From an uncultured Rikenellaceae bacterium (lineage in GTDB: Bacteria; Bacteroidota; Bacteroidia; Bacteroidales; Rikenellaceae): 60,428 nt of DNA. This document shows, piece by piece, positions 51,953-60,428 of this stretch. The position numbers were made by a program, and so were the translations under genes. Position 1 is the stretch's first letter. Each line of letters opens with the position of its first letter. The notes under the pieces were generated by a model. It saw only the letters and a program-made list of their open reading frames with translations. It was not told the DNA's origin and did no database searches. The DNA lies in assembly GCA_910588925.1 (NCBI GenBank), contig CAJURV010000003.1, forward strand, positions 1 to 60,428, given 5' to 3'.

Positions 51953-52151
51953 CGAAATCAGACTTTCTCGGTCGACAAATATAGCTATTTGAAAGTTGTG
52001 TTTCGGTATTTATTTCTTTTATATCGTGGCTTTTGTCGATTTTGTCGGCGATACGGTTCGTTTTCGTTCCGTGTTGTGAGGTGCCTTTGTTGTCATCACG
52101 TTCAAGATCGACCTGAATACGATGTTGTATCCCGGCCTTGTACGACCGAAA

Positions 52152-52183
52152 TTTCGGAACTTTTCTAAAAATTATTATCTTTG
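52152..52183 (+). promoter_or_regulatory. aroQ promoter
   Basis: TTTCG (52152-52156), 19 bases, TATCTTTG (52176-52183); leader ~37 bases. Confidence 0.6.
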
Positions 52184-52226
52184 TTTTGCGGTATGTTTTT
52201 TGTATCGTAGCAAACGGAATTTTACC

Positions 52227-52655
52227 ATGAGAATATTGATTATAAACGGTCCCAACCTCAATCTGTTGGGTAAACGGGAGCCCGGGATATACGGTAATAC
52301 CAGTTTCGAGGAGTATTACGAAACTCTTTGCGAGCGTTATCCCGATGTGGAGTTTTCCTATTTCCAGTCCAACATAGAGGGAGAGCTGATAGATGCGGTG
52401 CATGGCGCCGACGGAGCCGTGGACGGCGTTATACTCAATGCCGGGGGATATACCCATACTTCCGTGGCTCTGGCCGATGCCATAGGCGGTGTGAAGGTGC
52501 CGGTGGCCGAGGTGCATATATCGTGCATACTGGCCCGCGAGGAGTTTCGTCATAAATCGCTTATAGCTCCGGTGTGCGTCGGTTCAGTCATGGGGTTCGG
52601 GCTCGACTCGTACCGTCTTGCGGTGGAGGCTTTTCTTATGAGGGCCGGGCTGTAG
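52227..52655 (+). CDS. aroQ: Type II 3-dehydroquinate dehydratase
   Basis: 142 residues from ATG 52227. Converts 3-dehydroquinate to 3-dehydroshikimate. Starts RILIINGPNLNLLGKREPGIYG with catalytic Tyr ~22, then SNIEGELIDAVHG, NAGGYTHTSVALADAI and EVHISCILAREEFRHKS with catalytic His ~97. The frame is open back to 52122, but that includes the promoter. Followed by pyk after 56 bases. Confidence 0.95.
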   Translation: MRILIINGPNLNLLGKREPGIYGNTSFEEYYETLCERYPDVEFSYFQSNIEGELIDAVHGADGAVDGVILNAGGYTHTSVALADAIGGVKVPVAEVHISCILAREEFRHKSLIAPVCVGSVMGFGLDSYRLAVEAFLMRAGL

Positions 52656-52711
52656 AGCGTAGGCTACGGTAATGAGGGGAAGCCTTTTTCAATCTCTGAA
52701 AAAATCTATAT

Positions 52712-54169
52712 ATGGATAATAGACGGACTAAAATAGTTGCAACGATCTCTGACCGCCGGTGCGATGCGGAGTTCATACGCTCGCTTCATGAGGCCGGCGT
52801 AAACGTGGTGCGCATCAATTCGGCCCATGCCGATATGGACGGTGCTGCCCGTATAGTGGCCAATGTAAGGTCGGTTTCGGAGTCGATAGCCATACTTATC
52901 GACACCAAAGGCCCCGAGATACGCACATCGCGTGTGGAAGACCCTGGTATTGCCGTCAAAGCGGGCGACATTCTGGGCGTAAAGGGCGGCGACAAGGAGA
53001 GCTTAGGTAGTCGCGATCTTATATACGTGACTCACAAATCCATCGCCGACGATGTGCCGGTAGGAGCCTCTCTTCTTATCGACGACGGAGAGATAGAGCT
53101 TACCGTTATATCCCGCGAGGGCGACACGTTGATAGCTAAAGTAGTGAACGACGGTATTATAGGTAGTTTCAAGAGCGTGAATATTCCCGACGTGCCCATT
53201 GATCTGCCGTCGATAACGGAGCGCGACGAGATGTTCATACGTTGGGCCGTGGAGCAGAATCTCGATTTTGTGGCCCATTCGTTCGTACGTAGCAAGGACG
53301 ACGTCATGGCCGTGCAGCGTATAATAGACGAGTGCGGCGGTCATCTTAAAATCATATCCAAGATAGAGAACCGCGAAGGGGTCGACAATATCGACTCCAT
53401 ATTGGAACATACCTACGGCGTGATGGTTGCCCGCGGCGACCTGGGAGTGGAGATACCGCTCGAGAGGATACCCATAGTTCAGCGCACTATTATCAAGAAA
53501 TGTGTCGAGGCCAAAAAGCCGGTGATAGTGGCGACGCAAATGCTGCAGAGTATGATATCGAATCCGAGGGCCACTCGCGCCGAGATCAGCGACATAGCCG
53601 GCGCCATATACCAGCGTGCCGACGCCCTTATGCTAAGCGGCGAGACCGCTTCGGGGCGTTATCCTGTGGAGGCGGTGAGAACTATGGCCCGTGTGGCGTC
53701 GCGCATAGAGCAGGACACCTACACTATAGAGAATGTCAATATGACGGGTGTCAACAACGAGATAACGGCCCAGTTGGCGCGTTCGGCCGTCAGGGCTTGT
53801 CTCAACTTGCCGGTCAAGGCAGTGGTGATAGACACATTGTCGGGACGTACCGGGCGTTATCTTTCGGCCTTTCGCGGTAGCCGTACGGTTTATGCCGTAT
53901 GTTATCGTAAGAATGTGATGCGCGAGATGGCCCTGTCGTACGGTATATGTCCTCGTTATCAGGAGCCGCCGCGTTCGCATCATAGCTTTATATTCAACAT
54001 ATTGACCTCTTTGCGAGACGAACATAAATTGACCGACGACGATCTTATAGTGGTGGTGGGCGGTGACTTCGGCGCGGCCAAGGGGGCATCGTTCATGGAG
54101 ATAGGCTCGGTCGGCAATCTGGTGGAAAAATCGTCGCGCCAGAGGTGTGACGATCCGTGCGAGAAGTAG
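52712..54169 (+). CDS. pyk: Pyruvate kinase
   Basis: 485 residues. Transfers phosphate from phosphoenolpyruvate to ADP. Motifs: RTKIVATISDRR, RINSAHADMD (usually RxNFSHG, here Ser-Ala-His), DTKGPEIRTS, the active-site KIENREGVDNID, and MLQSMISNPRATRAEISDIAGAI. B domain is residues ~70-165; the C-terminal allosteric domain ~345-485. Possibly co-transcribed with aroQ. Confidence 0.95.
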   Translation: MDNRRTKIVATISDRRCDAEFIRSLHEAGVNVVRINSAHADMDGAARIVANVRSVSESIAILIDTKGPEIRTSRVEDPGIAVKAGDILGVKGGDKESLGSRDLIYVTHKSIADDVPVGASLLIDDGEIELTVISREGDTLIAKVVNDGIIGSFKSVNIPDVPIDLPSITERDEMFIRWAVEQNLDFVAHSFVRSKDDVMAVQRIIDECGGHLKIISKIENREGVDNIDSILEHTYGVMVARGDLGVEIPLERIPIVQRTIIKKCVEAKKPVIVATQMLQSMISNPRATRAEISDIAGAIYQRADALMLSGETASGRYPVEAVRTMARVASRIEQDTYTIENVNMTGVNNEITAQLARSAVRACLNLPVKAVVIDTLSGRTGRYLSAFRGSRTVYAVCYRKNVMREMALSYGICPRYQEPPRSHHSFIFNILTSLRDEHKLTDDDLIVVVGGDFGAAKGASFMEIGSVGNLVEKSSRQRCDDPCEK

Positions 54170-54275
54170 GGGGCTCTCTGTGAGGGACTGGTTTCCCGCC
54201 GATGTTTCGGAAATATTGCCATTGATATTATGGATGCCTCGACGAAGATAAAGTAAATCAATTAAATAGGATATT

Positions 54276-55148
54276 ATGAGAACAATACCGGCCTCGGAGC
54301 TGATCGTAAACGGTGACGGAACCGTATTTCATTTGCACATGCGCCCCGACCAGCTCGCACAGAAGGTGATTTTAGTGGGCGATCCGGGTCGCGTGCCTAT
54401 GGTTAGCGGTCGTTTTTCGGAGATTGAGTGTAGCGGCGGCAATCGTGAGTTCGTATGGGCCACGGGACGTTACCGCAACGACCGTATGACCGTACTGTCG
54501 ACTGGGATAGGTTCGGACAACATAGACATAGTGATGAACGAGTTGGATGCCCTTGTCAACGTCGATTTGGAGACACGGCGTCCGCGTTCCGACCGTAATT
54601 CACTTACCATAGTGCGCTTGGGTACCTCCGGGGCATTGCAGGCCGATATCGAGTTGGGGTCGTTCGTGATGTCGTCGTGGTCGATAGGCATAGATCCGCT
54701 GGCCCGTTTTTATAAAGGGGCCGGAACCGTGTGCGCCACTGCCGTAGAGGAGGCGTTCATGAAGCATATGGGTTGGCCGGCTAATTTATCGCGTCCGTAC
54801 GTGATAGAGTCTTCGTCGATGTTGAGACGCCGTTTCGAGCCTATAGCCTCGGTAGGGTTCACGCTTTCGGCTCCAGGCTTCTACGCTCCGCAGGGCAGGT
54901 GGCTCACACTCGAGCCGGAGATAGCCGATTTCATTCCCCGGCTCGAGAGCTTCGAATATAACGGACGCCGTATCACCAATATAGAGATGGAGAGCTCGTC
55001 GATAGGCATGCTTTCTGCGCTTATGGGGCATCAGGCTATTACCGTTTGCCTGATTATAGCTCAACGTCATGCGCAACTATCCGATGTGGATTACACCGGT
55101 GCCATGGATACGATGGTGGCTTCCGCATTGGCTTGCTTGGCTGATTAG
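54276..55148 (+). CDS. Nucleoside phosphorylase (uridine phosphorylase-like)
   Basis: 290 residues. Phosphorylase superfamily: VILVGDPGRVPMVSGRF (phosphate site), VLSTGIGSDNIDIVMNELDAL, VRLGTSGALQADIELG and RRITNIEMESSSIGML (ribose-binding Met-Glu). Reversibly splits a nucleoside with phosphate to ribose 1-phosphate and the base. Uridine is most likely from the family pattern, not certain. A compact terminator overlaps the stop codon. Confidence 0.88.
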   Translation: MRTIPASELIVNGDGTVFHLHMRPDQLAQKVILVGDPGRVPMVSGRFSEIECSGGNREFVWATGRYRNDRMTVLSTGIGSDNIDIVMNELDALVNVDLETRRPRSDRNSLTIVRLGTSGALQADIELGSFVMSSWSIGIDPLARFYKGAGTVCATAVEEAFMKHMGWPANLSRPYVIESSSMLRRRFEPIASVGFTLSAPGFYAPQGRWLTLEPEIADFIPRLESFEYNGRRITNIEMESSSIGMLSALMGHQAITVCLIIAQRHAQLSDVDYTGAMDTMVASALACLAD

Positions 55149-55168
55149 GGGGCATGGCCCCCTTTTTT
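55148..55168 (+). terminator. Compact terminator after phosphorylase gene
   Basis: TAGGGGG-CATG-GCCCCC-TTTTTT starting at the stop codon. Confidence 0.85.
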
Positions 55169-55545
55169 ATAGGCTTTATTTGGAGGGGGTAGCAGTTCTT
55201 ATATCCGTTGCTGTAGTGAGAGGCTGGAGTATGTCGTTTAGGCTATTGGGGTTTTTGCGATATATTGTCGTGTGTTGACATGGGCGTAGCTTGCGGAGGC
55301 TGCGATCGGTTCGGACAGGTAAAGAGGAGTGTGTCCGATCTCCATTGGTTTGCTTGGGAACGGATATGTCTTGTCGCGTTAGCGTTTGCAAGCCTATTCA
55401 TTGCTTTTTTAGCGGCAGTGCGGTATATGTTGCCCTTTCGTTCGTATGGTAAGAAGTCCGACTCTTTTTCTTATATGTCTTTCGGCGGCACAGATGGAAT
55501 CCTATGTGTCGAATACAGGCGTGTAGATAGTCTGAATACGCCTTG
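55169..55545. other. Gap before dnaN without supported gene
   Basis: A frame at 55280-55579 could encode a 99-residue protein with one hydrophobic stretch (ICLVALAFASLFIAFLAA), but it lacks a ribosome site and overlaps the dnaN promoter. No RNA or repeat seen. Confidence 0.5.
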
Positions 55546-55546
55546 T

Positions 55547-55578
55547 TTTTGGTTTGTCGCGAAAAAATATTACCTTTG
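55547..55578 (+). promoter_or_regulatory. dnaN promoter
   Basis: TTTTG (55547-55551), 19 bases, TACCTTTG (55571-55578); leader ~140 bases. Confidence 0.7.
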
Positions 55579-55725
55579 AAAGTTAAGAGGAGTTAGCGGT
55601 TCCGGTGAAAAACAGGCCCTAACTCGTTTGTAGCGCATTTTTACGTCGTAGCTGGTTGTTCGACGATGTTTCGGTACGTATGGAATGCGTTGTTTCATAA
55701 TTGCGAAGATAAAAATTTTAGATAT

Positions 55726-56853
55726 ATGAATTTTACTATTTCAAGCTCGGCATTGTTGTCATTGCTTCAGAATACGGGTAAGGTTATCCCCCCCAAGGCC
55801 ACCATGCCTATTTTAGACTATTTCCTTTTCAACCTCAGCGACGGGAAGCTATCTGTAACGGCTACGGACCTGGAGACCACCATGATCTCCGAGATACGTG
55901 TAGATACCGTAGAGGAGGAGGGTGTGGTAGCAATCACCTCCAAGCTGTTGATAGACGCGTTACGCGAGTTGTCGGACCAGCCTGTCAACATAACTGTAGA
56001 CAAGTCGACGTACGAGGTTATTCTTTCGTGGCGTACAGGCCGCATATCCATCCCGGGTCTCGGCGGTGCGGGCTATCCCGAGTTGGCTTCTTTGGCGGAC
56101 GAGAGCCAGAAGATAACGATTCCCGCCGATAATCTGCTCAACGGAGTGTCTAAGACCATATTCGCCACCGGCGAGGGCGAGCTCCATCCCGTAATGAACG
56201 GTATCTATTTCGATATAACGCCCGAAGCCATAACCTTTGTGGCTACCGACGCATTCAAGCTGGCTAAGATAACCATGCGTGGCGAGACCGGCGCTTCCGA
56301 GGCCGCATCGTTCGTGCTGCCCAAGAAACCGGCGCTTCTGCTACGTGCCCTGCTCGCCAAAGAGACCGAGAACGTCTCAGTGGAGTTCGATTCGCGGTAC
56401 ATAGTCTTCACGTTGAGCGGTTATAAGTTGATAACACGTGCCATAGAGGGCCGTTATCCCAACTATAACAGCGTCATCCCCACCAATAACACTAACAAAG
56501 TCATAGTCGACAGAGTCGCTTTCTTGGGAAGCATCCGTCGGGTGTCGGTCTGCTCGTCGGCCGCTAACAGTTTGGTCAAGTTTACGATAGAGCCGGGCAG
56601 AATGGTGGTGGCAGCGCAGGATACCGACTTTTCGGTGTCGGCGGAAGACACTATCGAATGCAACTACGAGGGCGAACCTCTGGCAATAGGTTTCAAACAT
56701 ACCATACTCGTGGAGATGCTCTCCAACATATCGGCCAAGGAGGTCTCTTTCGAGCTTGCCGATTCTACCCGTCCCGGCCTTGTGATACCTGCCGGCGAAA
56801 CGGATGAGTTCGAGGCGGAGATGGTGATGTTATTGATGCCGATATTGAGTTAG
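55726..56853 (+). CDS. dnaN: DNA polymerase III beta subunit (sliding clamp)
   Basis: 375 residues from ATG 55726 (MNFTISSSALLSLLQNTGKVIPPKATMPIL). Ring clamp that holds the replicase on DNA. Three repeated domains; conserved VEMLSNISAKEVSFEL and the C-terminal MLLMPILS, where the client-binding pocket tail lies (usual ending M-P-M/V-R-L). An upstream extension to 55666 is not conserved. Two bases separate the stop from the next gene, so they are one operon. dnaA is not nearby. Confidence 0.96.
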   Translation: MNFTISSSALLSLLQNTGKVIPPKATMPILDYFLFNLSDGKLSVTATDLETTMISEIRVDTVEEEGVVAITSKLLIDALRELSDQPVNITVDKSTYEVILSWRTGRISIPGLGGAGYPELASLADESQKITIPADNLLNGVSKTIFATGEGELHPVMNGIYFDITPEAITFVATDAFKLAKITMRGETGASEAASFVLPKKPALLLRALLAKETENVSVEFDSRYIVFTLSGYKLITRAIEGRYPNYNSVIPTNNTNKVIVDRVAFLGSIRRVSVCSSAANSLVKFTIEPGRMVVAAQDTDFSVSAEDTIECNYEGEPLAIGFKHTILVEMLSNISAKEVSFELADSTRPGLVIPAGETDEFEAEMVMLLMPILS

Positions 56854-56855
56854 TC

Positions 56856-57626
56856 ATGGAGCTGGCGATAAAAAATCCGTTGATATTCTTCGATTTGGAA
56901 ACGACGGGTATCAATGTCTCTGCCGATCGCATCGTGGAGATATCTATGATAAAGATCACCCCGGGTGGCGAGAAGATCGTCAAGACGCGTCGTGTCAACC
57001 CGCAGATGCACATACCCGAGGAGGCTACCGCCGTGCACCACATAAGCGATGAGGATGTCAAGGACGAGCCTACTTTCAAGGAGATAGCCAAGTCGTTGGC
57101 CGCGTTCATCGAGGGGTGCGATTTCGCCGGTTTCAATTCCAATAAATTCGACGTGCCCATGCTCGCCGAGGAGTTCATACGGGCGGGAGTAGACGTCGAC
57201 TTCTCCTCGCGAAGGTTCATAGACGTGCAGACTATCTTTCACAAGATGGAGCAACGCACGTTAGTGGCGGCGTATAAGTTTTATTGCGATAAAGATCTTA
57301 CGGAGGCCCACTCTGCTGCGGCCGATACAATGGCTACCTACGAGGTGCTTAAAGCCCAGCTCGACCGTTATCCCGACGCGCTTAAAAACGATGTCGCTTT
57401 TCTGTCGGAGTTCAGCTCCCACACCCGTAATGTCGATTTCGCGGGTCGTGTAGTCTACGACGATAACGGTGCGGAGGTGTTTAATTTCGGTAAACACAAG
57501 GGGCGAAAAGTGGAGGAGGTCTTTGCCAAAGAGCCTAGCTATTATAACTGGATGATGGACGGCGACTTTCCCGAATATACCAAGAGGGTAATAACAAGGA
57601 TCAAACTCAGAGGTATCAATAAATAA
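56856..57626 (+). CDS. DnaQ-like 3'-5' exonuclease
   Basis: 256 residues. DEDDh exonuclease fold: Asp ~13 and Glu ~15 in FFDLETTGIN, HHISDED (~65), GFNSNKFDVPML (~92) and the His/Asp pair in AHSAAADTMATYEVL (~150). The C-terminal part FNFGKHKGRKVEEVFAKEPSYYNWMM has the pattern of exodeoxyribonuclease-X-like tails. Probably the proofreading or a processing exonuclease; its gene lies just after dnaN, which suits a polymerase III epsilon function. Confidence 0.9.
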   Translation: MELAIKNPLIFFDLETTGINVSADRIVEISMIKITPGGEKIVKTRRVNPQMHIPEEATAVHHISDEDVKDEPTFKEIAKSLAAFIEGCDFAGFNSNKFDVPMLAEEFIRAGVDVDFSSRRFIDVQTIFHKMEQRTLVAAYKFYCDKDLTEAHSAAADTMATYEVLKAQLDRYPDALKNDVAFLSEFSSHTRNVDFAGRVVYDDNGAEVFNFGKHKGRKVEEVFAKEPSYYNWMMDGDFPEYTKRVITRIKLRGINK

Positions 57627-57745
57627 TGCGGTATTCAGGTTAGTTACCGCGCTCCGTAACAGATTTATTCAGAGGGTTTACTTCTCCTTTCAGGGCTTTT
57701 AGCAGGCTCTTTGTCGGTTGTAACCCGGTTTTAACCCGAAAAGAG

Positions 57746-59473
57746 ATGAAACGGTTTCTTATAATGTTTCTTATGACGATGCCGATAGTGCAGCTCGCAT
57801 ACGCTTCATGCGACGCACCCGGCGGCTCGGCTTATGAGAATAGCGAGTACGCTTCACCGAGACGACGTAACCGCAACGCTTATATCTCCCATGTGGTAGG
57901 CACGGGCGAGACCGTTTATTCCGTGTTGGTGCGTTACGGGTTGCCGCTTTCCGTGTTGCGTGCCGATAATCCCGGCTTGCCCGACGATAACGAGATAAAG
58001 GCCGGTGAGACGTTGCGTATCAATAAGAGCCGTATGGGTAGCGTAAACGAATCGCAGATATCGGCTGAGATAGCCGCCGATGCCCGCATCAGGGAGTTAT
58101 CGGAGAAAGATAGCGGTGAGACGGAGAGCGAAGAGGTGGAGGTTCTCATCGGAGATTATGATGAGAGCGGATACGATGTCCCTCCCATAGAGGTGGATGC
58201 CGCAGGTTTCGTGCACCATGAAGTGGTGGCGGAAGAGACCCTTTTCGGTATAAGCCGTTATTACCACGTATCTGTGCCGGTGATACGCGAGAAGAATAGC
58301 GACAAGCTCGTAGACGGTCTTAAGATCGGCACCGTGTTGTTGATACCCGTCGACATGTCGTTGATATATAACGGCGAGATGTTTGGGCGTCCTGTCCGTT
58401 TTATAGGTACTGACTATGACGCATACGAGGGAGAACGTCCGCTCAAACGTTTCGGTACGTCGTACACTCCCATCAATGTGGCTCTTATGTTGCCTATGAC
58501 CTCGGACGGCCATCCTCAGATGCAGTTCTCCGAATTCTATCAAGGGGTGCTTATTGCGCTCGATTCGATAAAACGGGAGGGGGCTTCCATAGACCTTAAT
58601 CTCTACGATACACATCACGACAGTTCTAAAGTATATTCGCTCATATCGTCCGGCGATCTGGCCGATGTCGATCTTATGATCGGTCCTGTGTACGGAAACA
58701 CTTTCGAGCTTATGGCCGAATATGCCCGGGCGCGCAAGATACCTATCGTGTCGCCTTTGGCCGAGGTGGGATGTCAGGACAATCCGTACGTCTACCAGAT
58801 GGCTGCCGACGCATCTACGCATTACGACAAGATAGGCCCGCTTTTGCATGGTAAACACGTCGTGATAATAGAGACCGGCGATGACGACAGTCTATTTGTA
58901 GATTATGTCAAAAGACATGCGATAGATTGCTCTTTCATCGCTTTCGACAGAAGCGCCAAACCCGATGTGATCGTTCCGATAATGCCGTACGGCAGGGAGA
59001 CGGTTTTCGTAGTGGCCTCCAAGACCCGTGAGATGACGGATCAGGTAATATCCAAGCTATTGGGTCTTAAGATGCTGACCTCCGGGCGTAAACAGATGAG
59101 CGTGGTGGCCTCCTCGCGTATATCGCGTATGGGGCTCGATCCCGCATCGCTGTTCAGGCTCGGTGTGAGTTATGTTACCTCGTATCATGTTAACCGGTCG
59201 GATCCTTTGGTGCGCAAGTTCGATGCCGATTATATACGCAGGTTCGGCAAGGTGCCGTCGTTATACGCCTACAGGGGGTATGATGTAGCCATGTTCTTCT
59301 TCGGTACCATGCTCGAGATGGGGTCCGGATTCGGCGATTATATGGATAACTATTATACCACTATATTGCAGAGCCGGTACAAGCTGAAAAGGTTCGCCCG
59401 GAACGGTAAGTTCGTCAATACCGAGTGGGTGTTGGTAGATTATGCGCCGTCTTACAATATATATGTACGTTAG
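57746..59473 (+). CDS. LysM protein with periplasmic-binding fold
   Basis: 575 residues. Signal MKRFLIMFLMTMPIVQLAYASC. Two LysM-type wall-binding modules: ISHVVGTGETVYSVLVRYGLP (~48-90) and VHHEVVAEETLFGISRYYHV (~155-200). Residues ~245-570 resemble the type I periplasmic binding fold of branched-chain amino acid/LppC proteins (INVALMLPMTSDG, FYQGVLIALDSIKREG, MIGPVYGNTFELMAEYARARKIPIVSPLA). Probably envelope located and peptidoglycan attached; a role in wall synthesis like LpoA is possible but inferred. 119 bases after the exonuclease gene. Confidence 0.85.
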   Translation: MKRFLIMFLMTMPIVQLAYASCDAPGGSAYENSEYASPRRRNRNAYISHVVGTGETVYSVLVRYGLPLSVLRADNPGLPDDNEIKAGETLRINKSRMGSVNESQISAEIAADARIRELSEKDSGETESEEVEVLIGDYDESGYDVPPIEVDAAGFVHHEVVAEETLFGISRYYHVSVPVIREKNSDKLVDGLKIGTVLLIPVDMSLIYNGEMFGRPVRFIGTDYDAYEGERPLKRFGTSYTPINVALMLPMTSDGHPQMQFSEFYQGVLIALDSIKREGASIDLNLYDTHHDSSKVYSLISSGDLADVDLMIGPVYGNTFELMAEYARARKIPIVSPLAEVGCQDNPYVYQMAADASTHYDKIGPLLHGKHVVIIETGDDDSLFVDYVKRHAIDCSFIAFDRSAKPDVIVPIMPYGRETVFVVASKTREMTDQVISKLLGLKMLTSGRKQMSVVASSRISRMGLDPASLFRLGVSYVTSYHVNRSDPLVRKFDADYIRRFGKVPSLYAYRGYDVAMFFFGTMLEMGSGFGDYMDNYYTTILQSRYKLKRFARNGKFVNTEWVLVDYAPSYNIYVR

Positions 59474-59494
59474 GTAGTATGATGATTTTATAAG

Positions 59495-59522
59495 AAGGGG
59501 AGGGTAGACCTTCCCTTTTTTA
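59495..59522 (+). terminator. Terminator after LysM gene
   Basis: AAGGGGAGG / CCTTCCCTT imperfect stem, then TTTTTT. Confidence 0.7.
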
Positions 59523-60428
59523 TTTCTGGTTTAAATATAGCGCATGGGGAGGTAGGTTCGGGGGCGTGGATTTGCCCGGAGTCACAGGGATGGAGTTTGC
59601 GGGGGACTGCGCCTCGCGGAGGGCAGAGAAAGTTCCTGAATATATAAAGTATAGTAATAGGTCTTAAAACGGGCCTTCGATGGGTGGAGGACTTCTGCCT
59701 GAATTAGCTATCGTGTCTCTCGCTTTTTTTACTGATGCAAGATGTTTTACGGCATGTTTGATATTACTATTCGGTAAAGTGGAATTGTATTTTACTCTCC
59801 AAATTTATCTAGAGAACAGGTGCCCTTTGAATAGCTAACGGTTTGCGAGACGATGATTTTTATTTTCAGATTGATGGTATGCGCATTAGCCGAGATTTTT
59901 GTCCGGATGTAGATAGACACGATTCCTATTTCGTGTGTTTAGAGATGTTTTGGCGATACCTTGCCGGAGTCACAAGGGCCGGAGCCTGCGGGGGACCGCT
60001 TAAACGTGACGTTCTTTCGATTCCTGGCGGTGATTTAAGCGGAAAGGTTTAATGATTGCTGGAACTTACGCGGGCCTCCGTTGGGGGAGGCTCCGGCCCG
60101 CTCATCCCTCGTTCCTCGGGATTTAACGGCGGAATTTGTGTTTGATAGCCCTCGCTACGCTCGGGCTTTCTGCCTGTGCGAATACGCCTTACGGCGTGTT
60201 TGAGTCTGCTCGTTCATATTTATGCTACTCGCTTCGCTCGTAATTTTGCTGTTGGGAATATGCCTTGCGGCGTTCTTTATTAGTTTTTGTTTGGCAGCTT
60301 TCTGTGCCTTGTCTTTTCCGGTTGTGTTTAGTGTAGTTGGAAGTTTATATCGTTTCCGCTTTAGTCTCGTTTGTTTTTGTTGGGGCCGTTTTTGTATTGC
60401 TCGTGCGGGTGCATCCCCTTCGGGGACG
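59523..60428. other. Right-end 0.9 kb with no supported gene
   Basis: Only short unconvincing frames. It is rich in CGCTACGCTCGG- and TACGGCGT-type short palindromes (60150-60270) and in a GC-rich palindrome GCGGGCCTCCG...GGAGGCTCCGGCCCGC (60078-60100). Confidence 0.6.
59572..59999 (+). repeat. ~39-bp imperfect direct repeat, 390 bp apart
   Basis: TTGCCCGGAGTCACAGGG... ending GCGGGGGACTGC (59572-59610) and TTGCCGGAGTCACAAGGG... ending GCGGGGGACCGC (59961-59999). About 85% alike by eye. Function unknown. Confidence 0.6.

Noticed and set aside
51953..52100. TPP riboswitch ahead of thiL
   Set aside because: No CTGAGA or ACCTGA core on the minus strand.
51402..52553. 383-codon open frame on the minus strand
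   Set aside because: Overlaps thiL in another frame and aroQ on the other strand, both of which have full conserved motifs.
55280..55579. 99-codon frame with one hydrophobic stretch upstream of dnaN
   Set aside because: No ribosome site, overlaps a good dnaN promoter, and I know of no similar protein; a small membrane protein is not excluded.
59843..60052. 69-codon frame near the right end
   Set aside because: Overlaps one arm of the direct repeat and has no ribosome site or known motif.

Overview
This window looks like chromosomal DNA of a member of the Bacteroidetes, most probably order Bacteroidales (family not resolved; Rikenellaceae is only a guess). Reasons seen in the sequence: promoters of the Bacteroidetes type (TTTG or TTTTG, 19-21 bases, TAnnTTTG) in front of both tRNA genes and many operons; a 286-residue primary sigma factor without region 1.1, as is typical of this phylum; many short-signal lipoproteins; a FimB/Mfa2-like protein carrying FISUMP domains; and a cobalamin riboswitch in front of a DUF5074 beta-propeller lipoprotein.

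Layout. 1-5 kb: end of a surface-protein operon (a truncated signal-peptide gene at the left edge and a 1290-residue fimbrillin-like/FISUMP lipoprotein) and an AraC-type sensor domain lacking its DNA-binding part. 5-19 kb: a candidate small RNA, ogt, a GtrB-like glycosyltransferase, serS, carA-carB, an rRNA methyltransferase with an aspartokinase, gapA, two lipoproteins, a phosphodiesterase-like enzyme and a long folded non-coding RNA. 19-30 kb: tRNA-Leu, thrS, infC (ATC start), a flavodoxin/ferredoxin protein, tRNA-Asp followed by an integrase remnant, a YgjP-type metalloprotease coupled to ligA, a small acidic protein, a DoxX/MauE-like membrane protein and pfkA. 31-35 kb: the B12-regulated lipoprotein and a divergent lipoprotein. 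35-46 kb: uvrA with a lytic transglycosylase, a C-N hydrolase, an S1-type RNA-binding protein, purA, metK, lemA and an M48 protease. 46-60 kb: htrA-rpoD, a DivIC/FtsB-like gene with thiD-thiL, aroQ, pyk, a nucleoside phosphorylase, dnaN with a DnaQ-like exonuclease, and a LysM/periplasmic-binding-fold protein. The last 0.95 kb has no convincing gene.

Most of the window is housekeeping: translation (serS, thrS, infC, two tRNAs), central metabolism (gapA, pfkA, pyk), nucleotide, SAM and carbamoyl-phosphate supply (carAB, purA, metK), DNA replication and repair (dnaN, ligA, uvrA, ogt) and envelope quality control (htrA, lemA-M48). No phage, CRISPR array, secretion island or obvious defence cassette is visible.

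The unusual content is mainly non-coding: (1) a family of 71-74-bp tandem repeats at three intergenic sites whose hairpin arms co-vary between copies; (2) a second dispersed non-coding repeat of about 350 bp with 18-bp terminal inverted repeats, present once in full and once truncated; (3) two candidate structured RNAs with canonical promoters; (4) a structured infC leader with a non-AUG start and no rpmI-rplT downstream; (5) the B12 riboswitch locus without a btuB gene. All assignments come from reading the sequence and translations; no database search was run.
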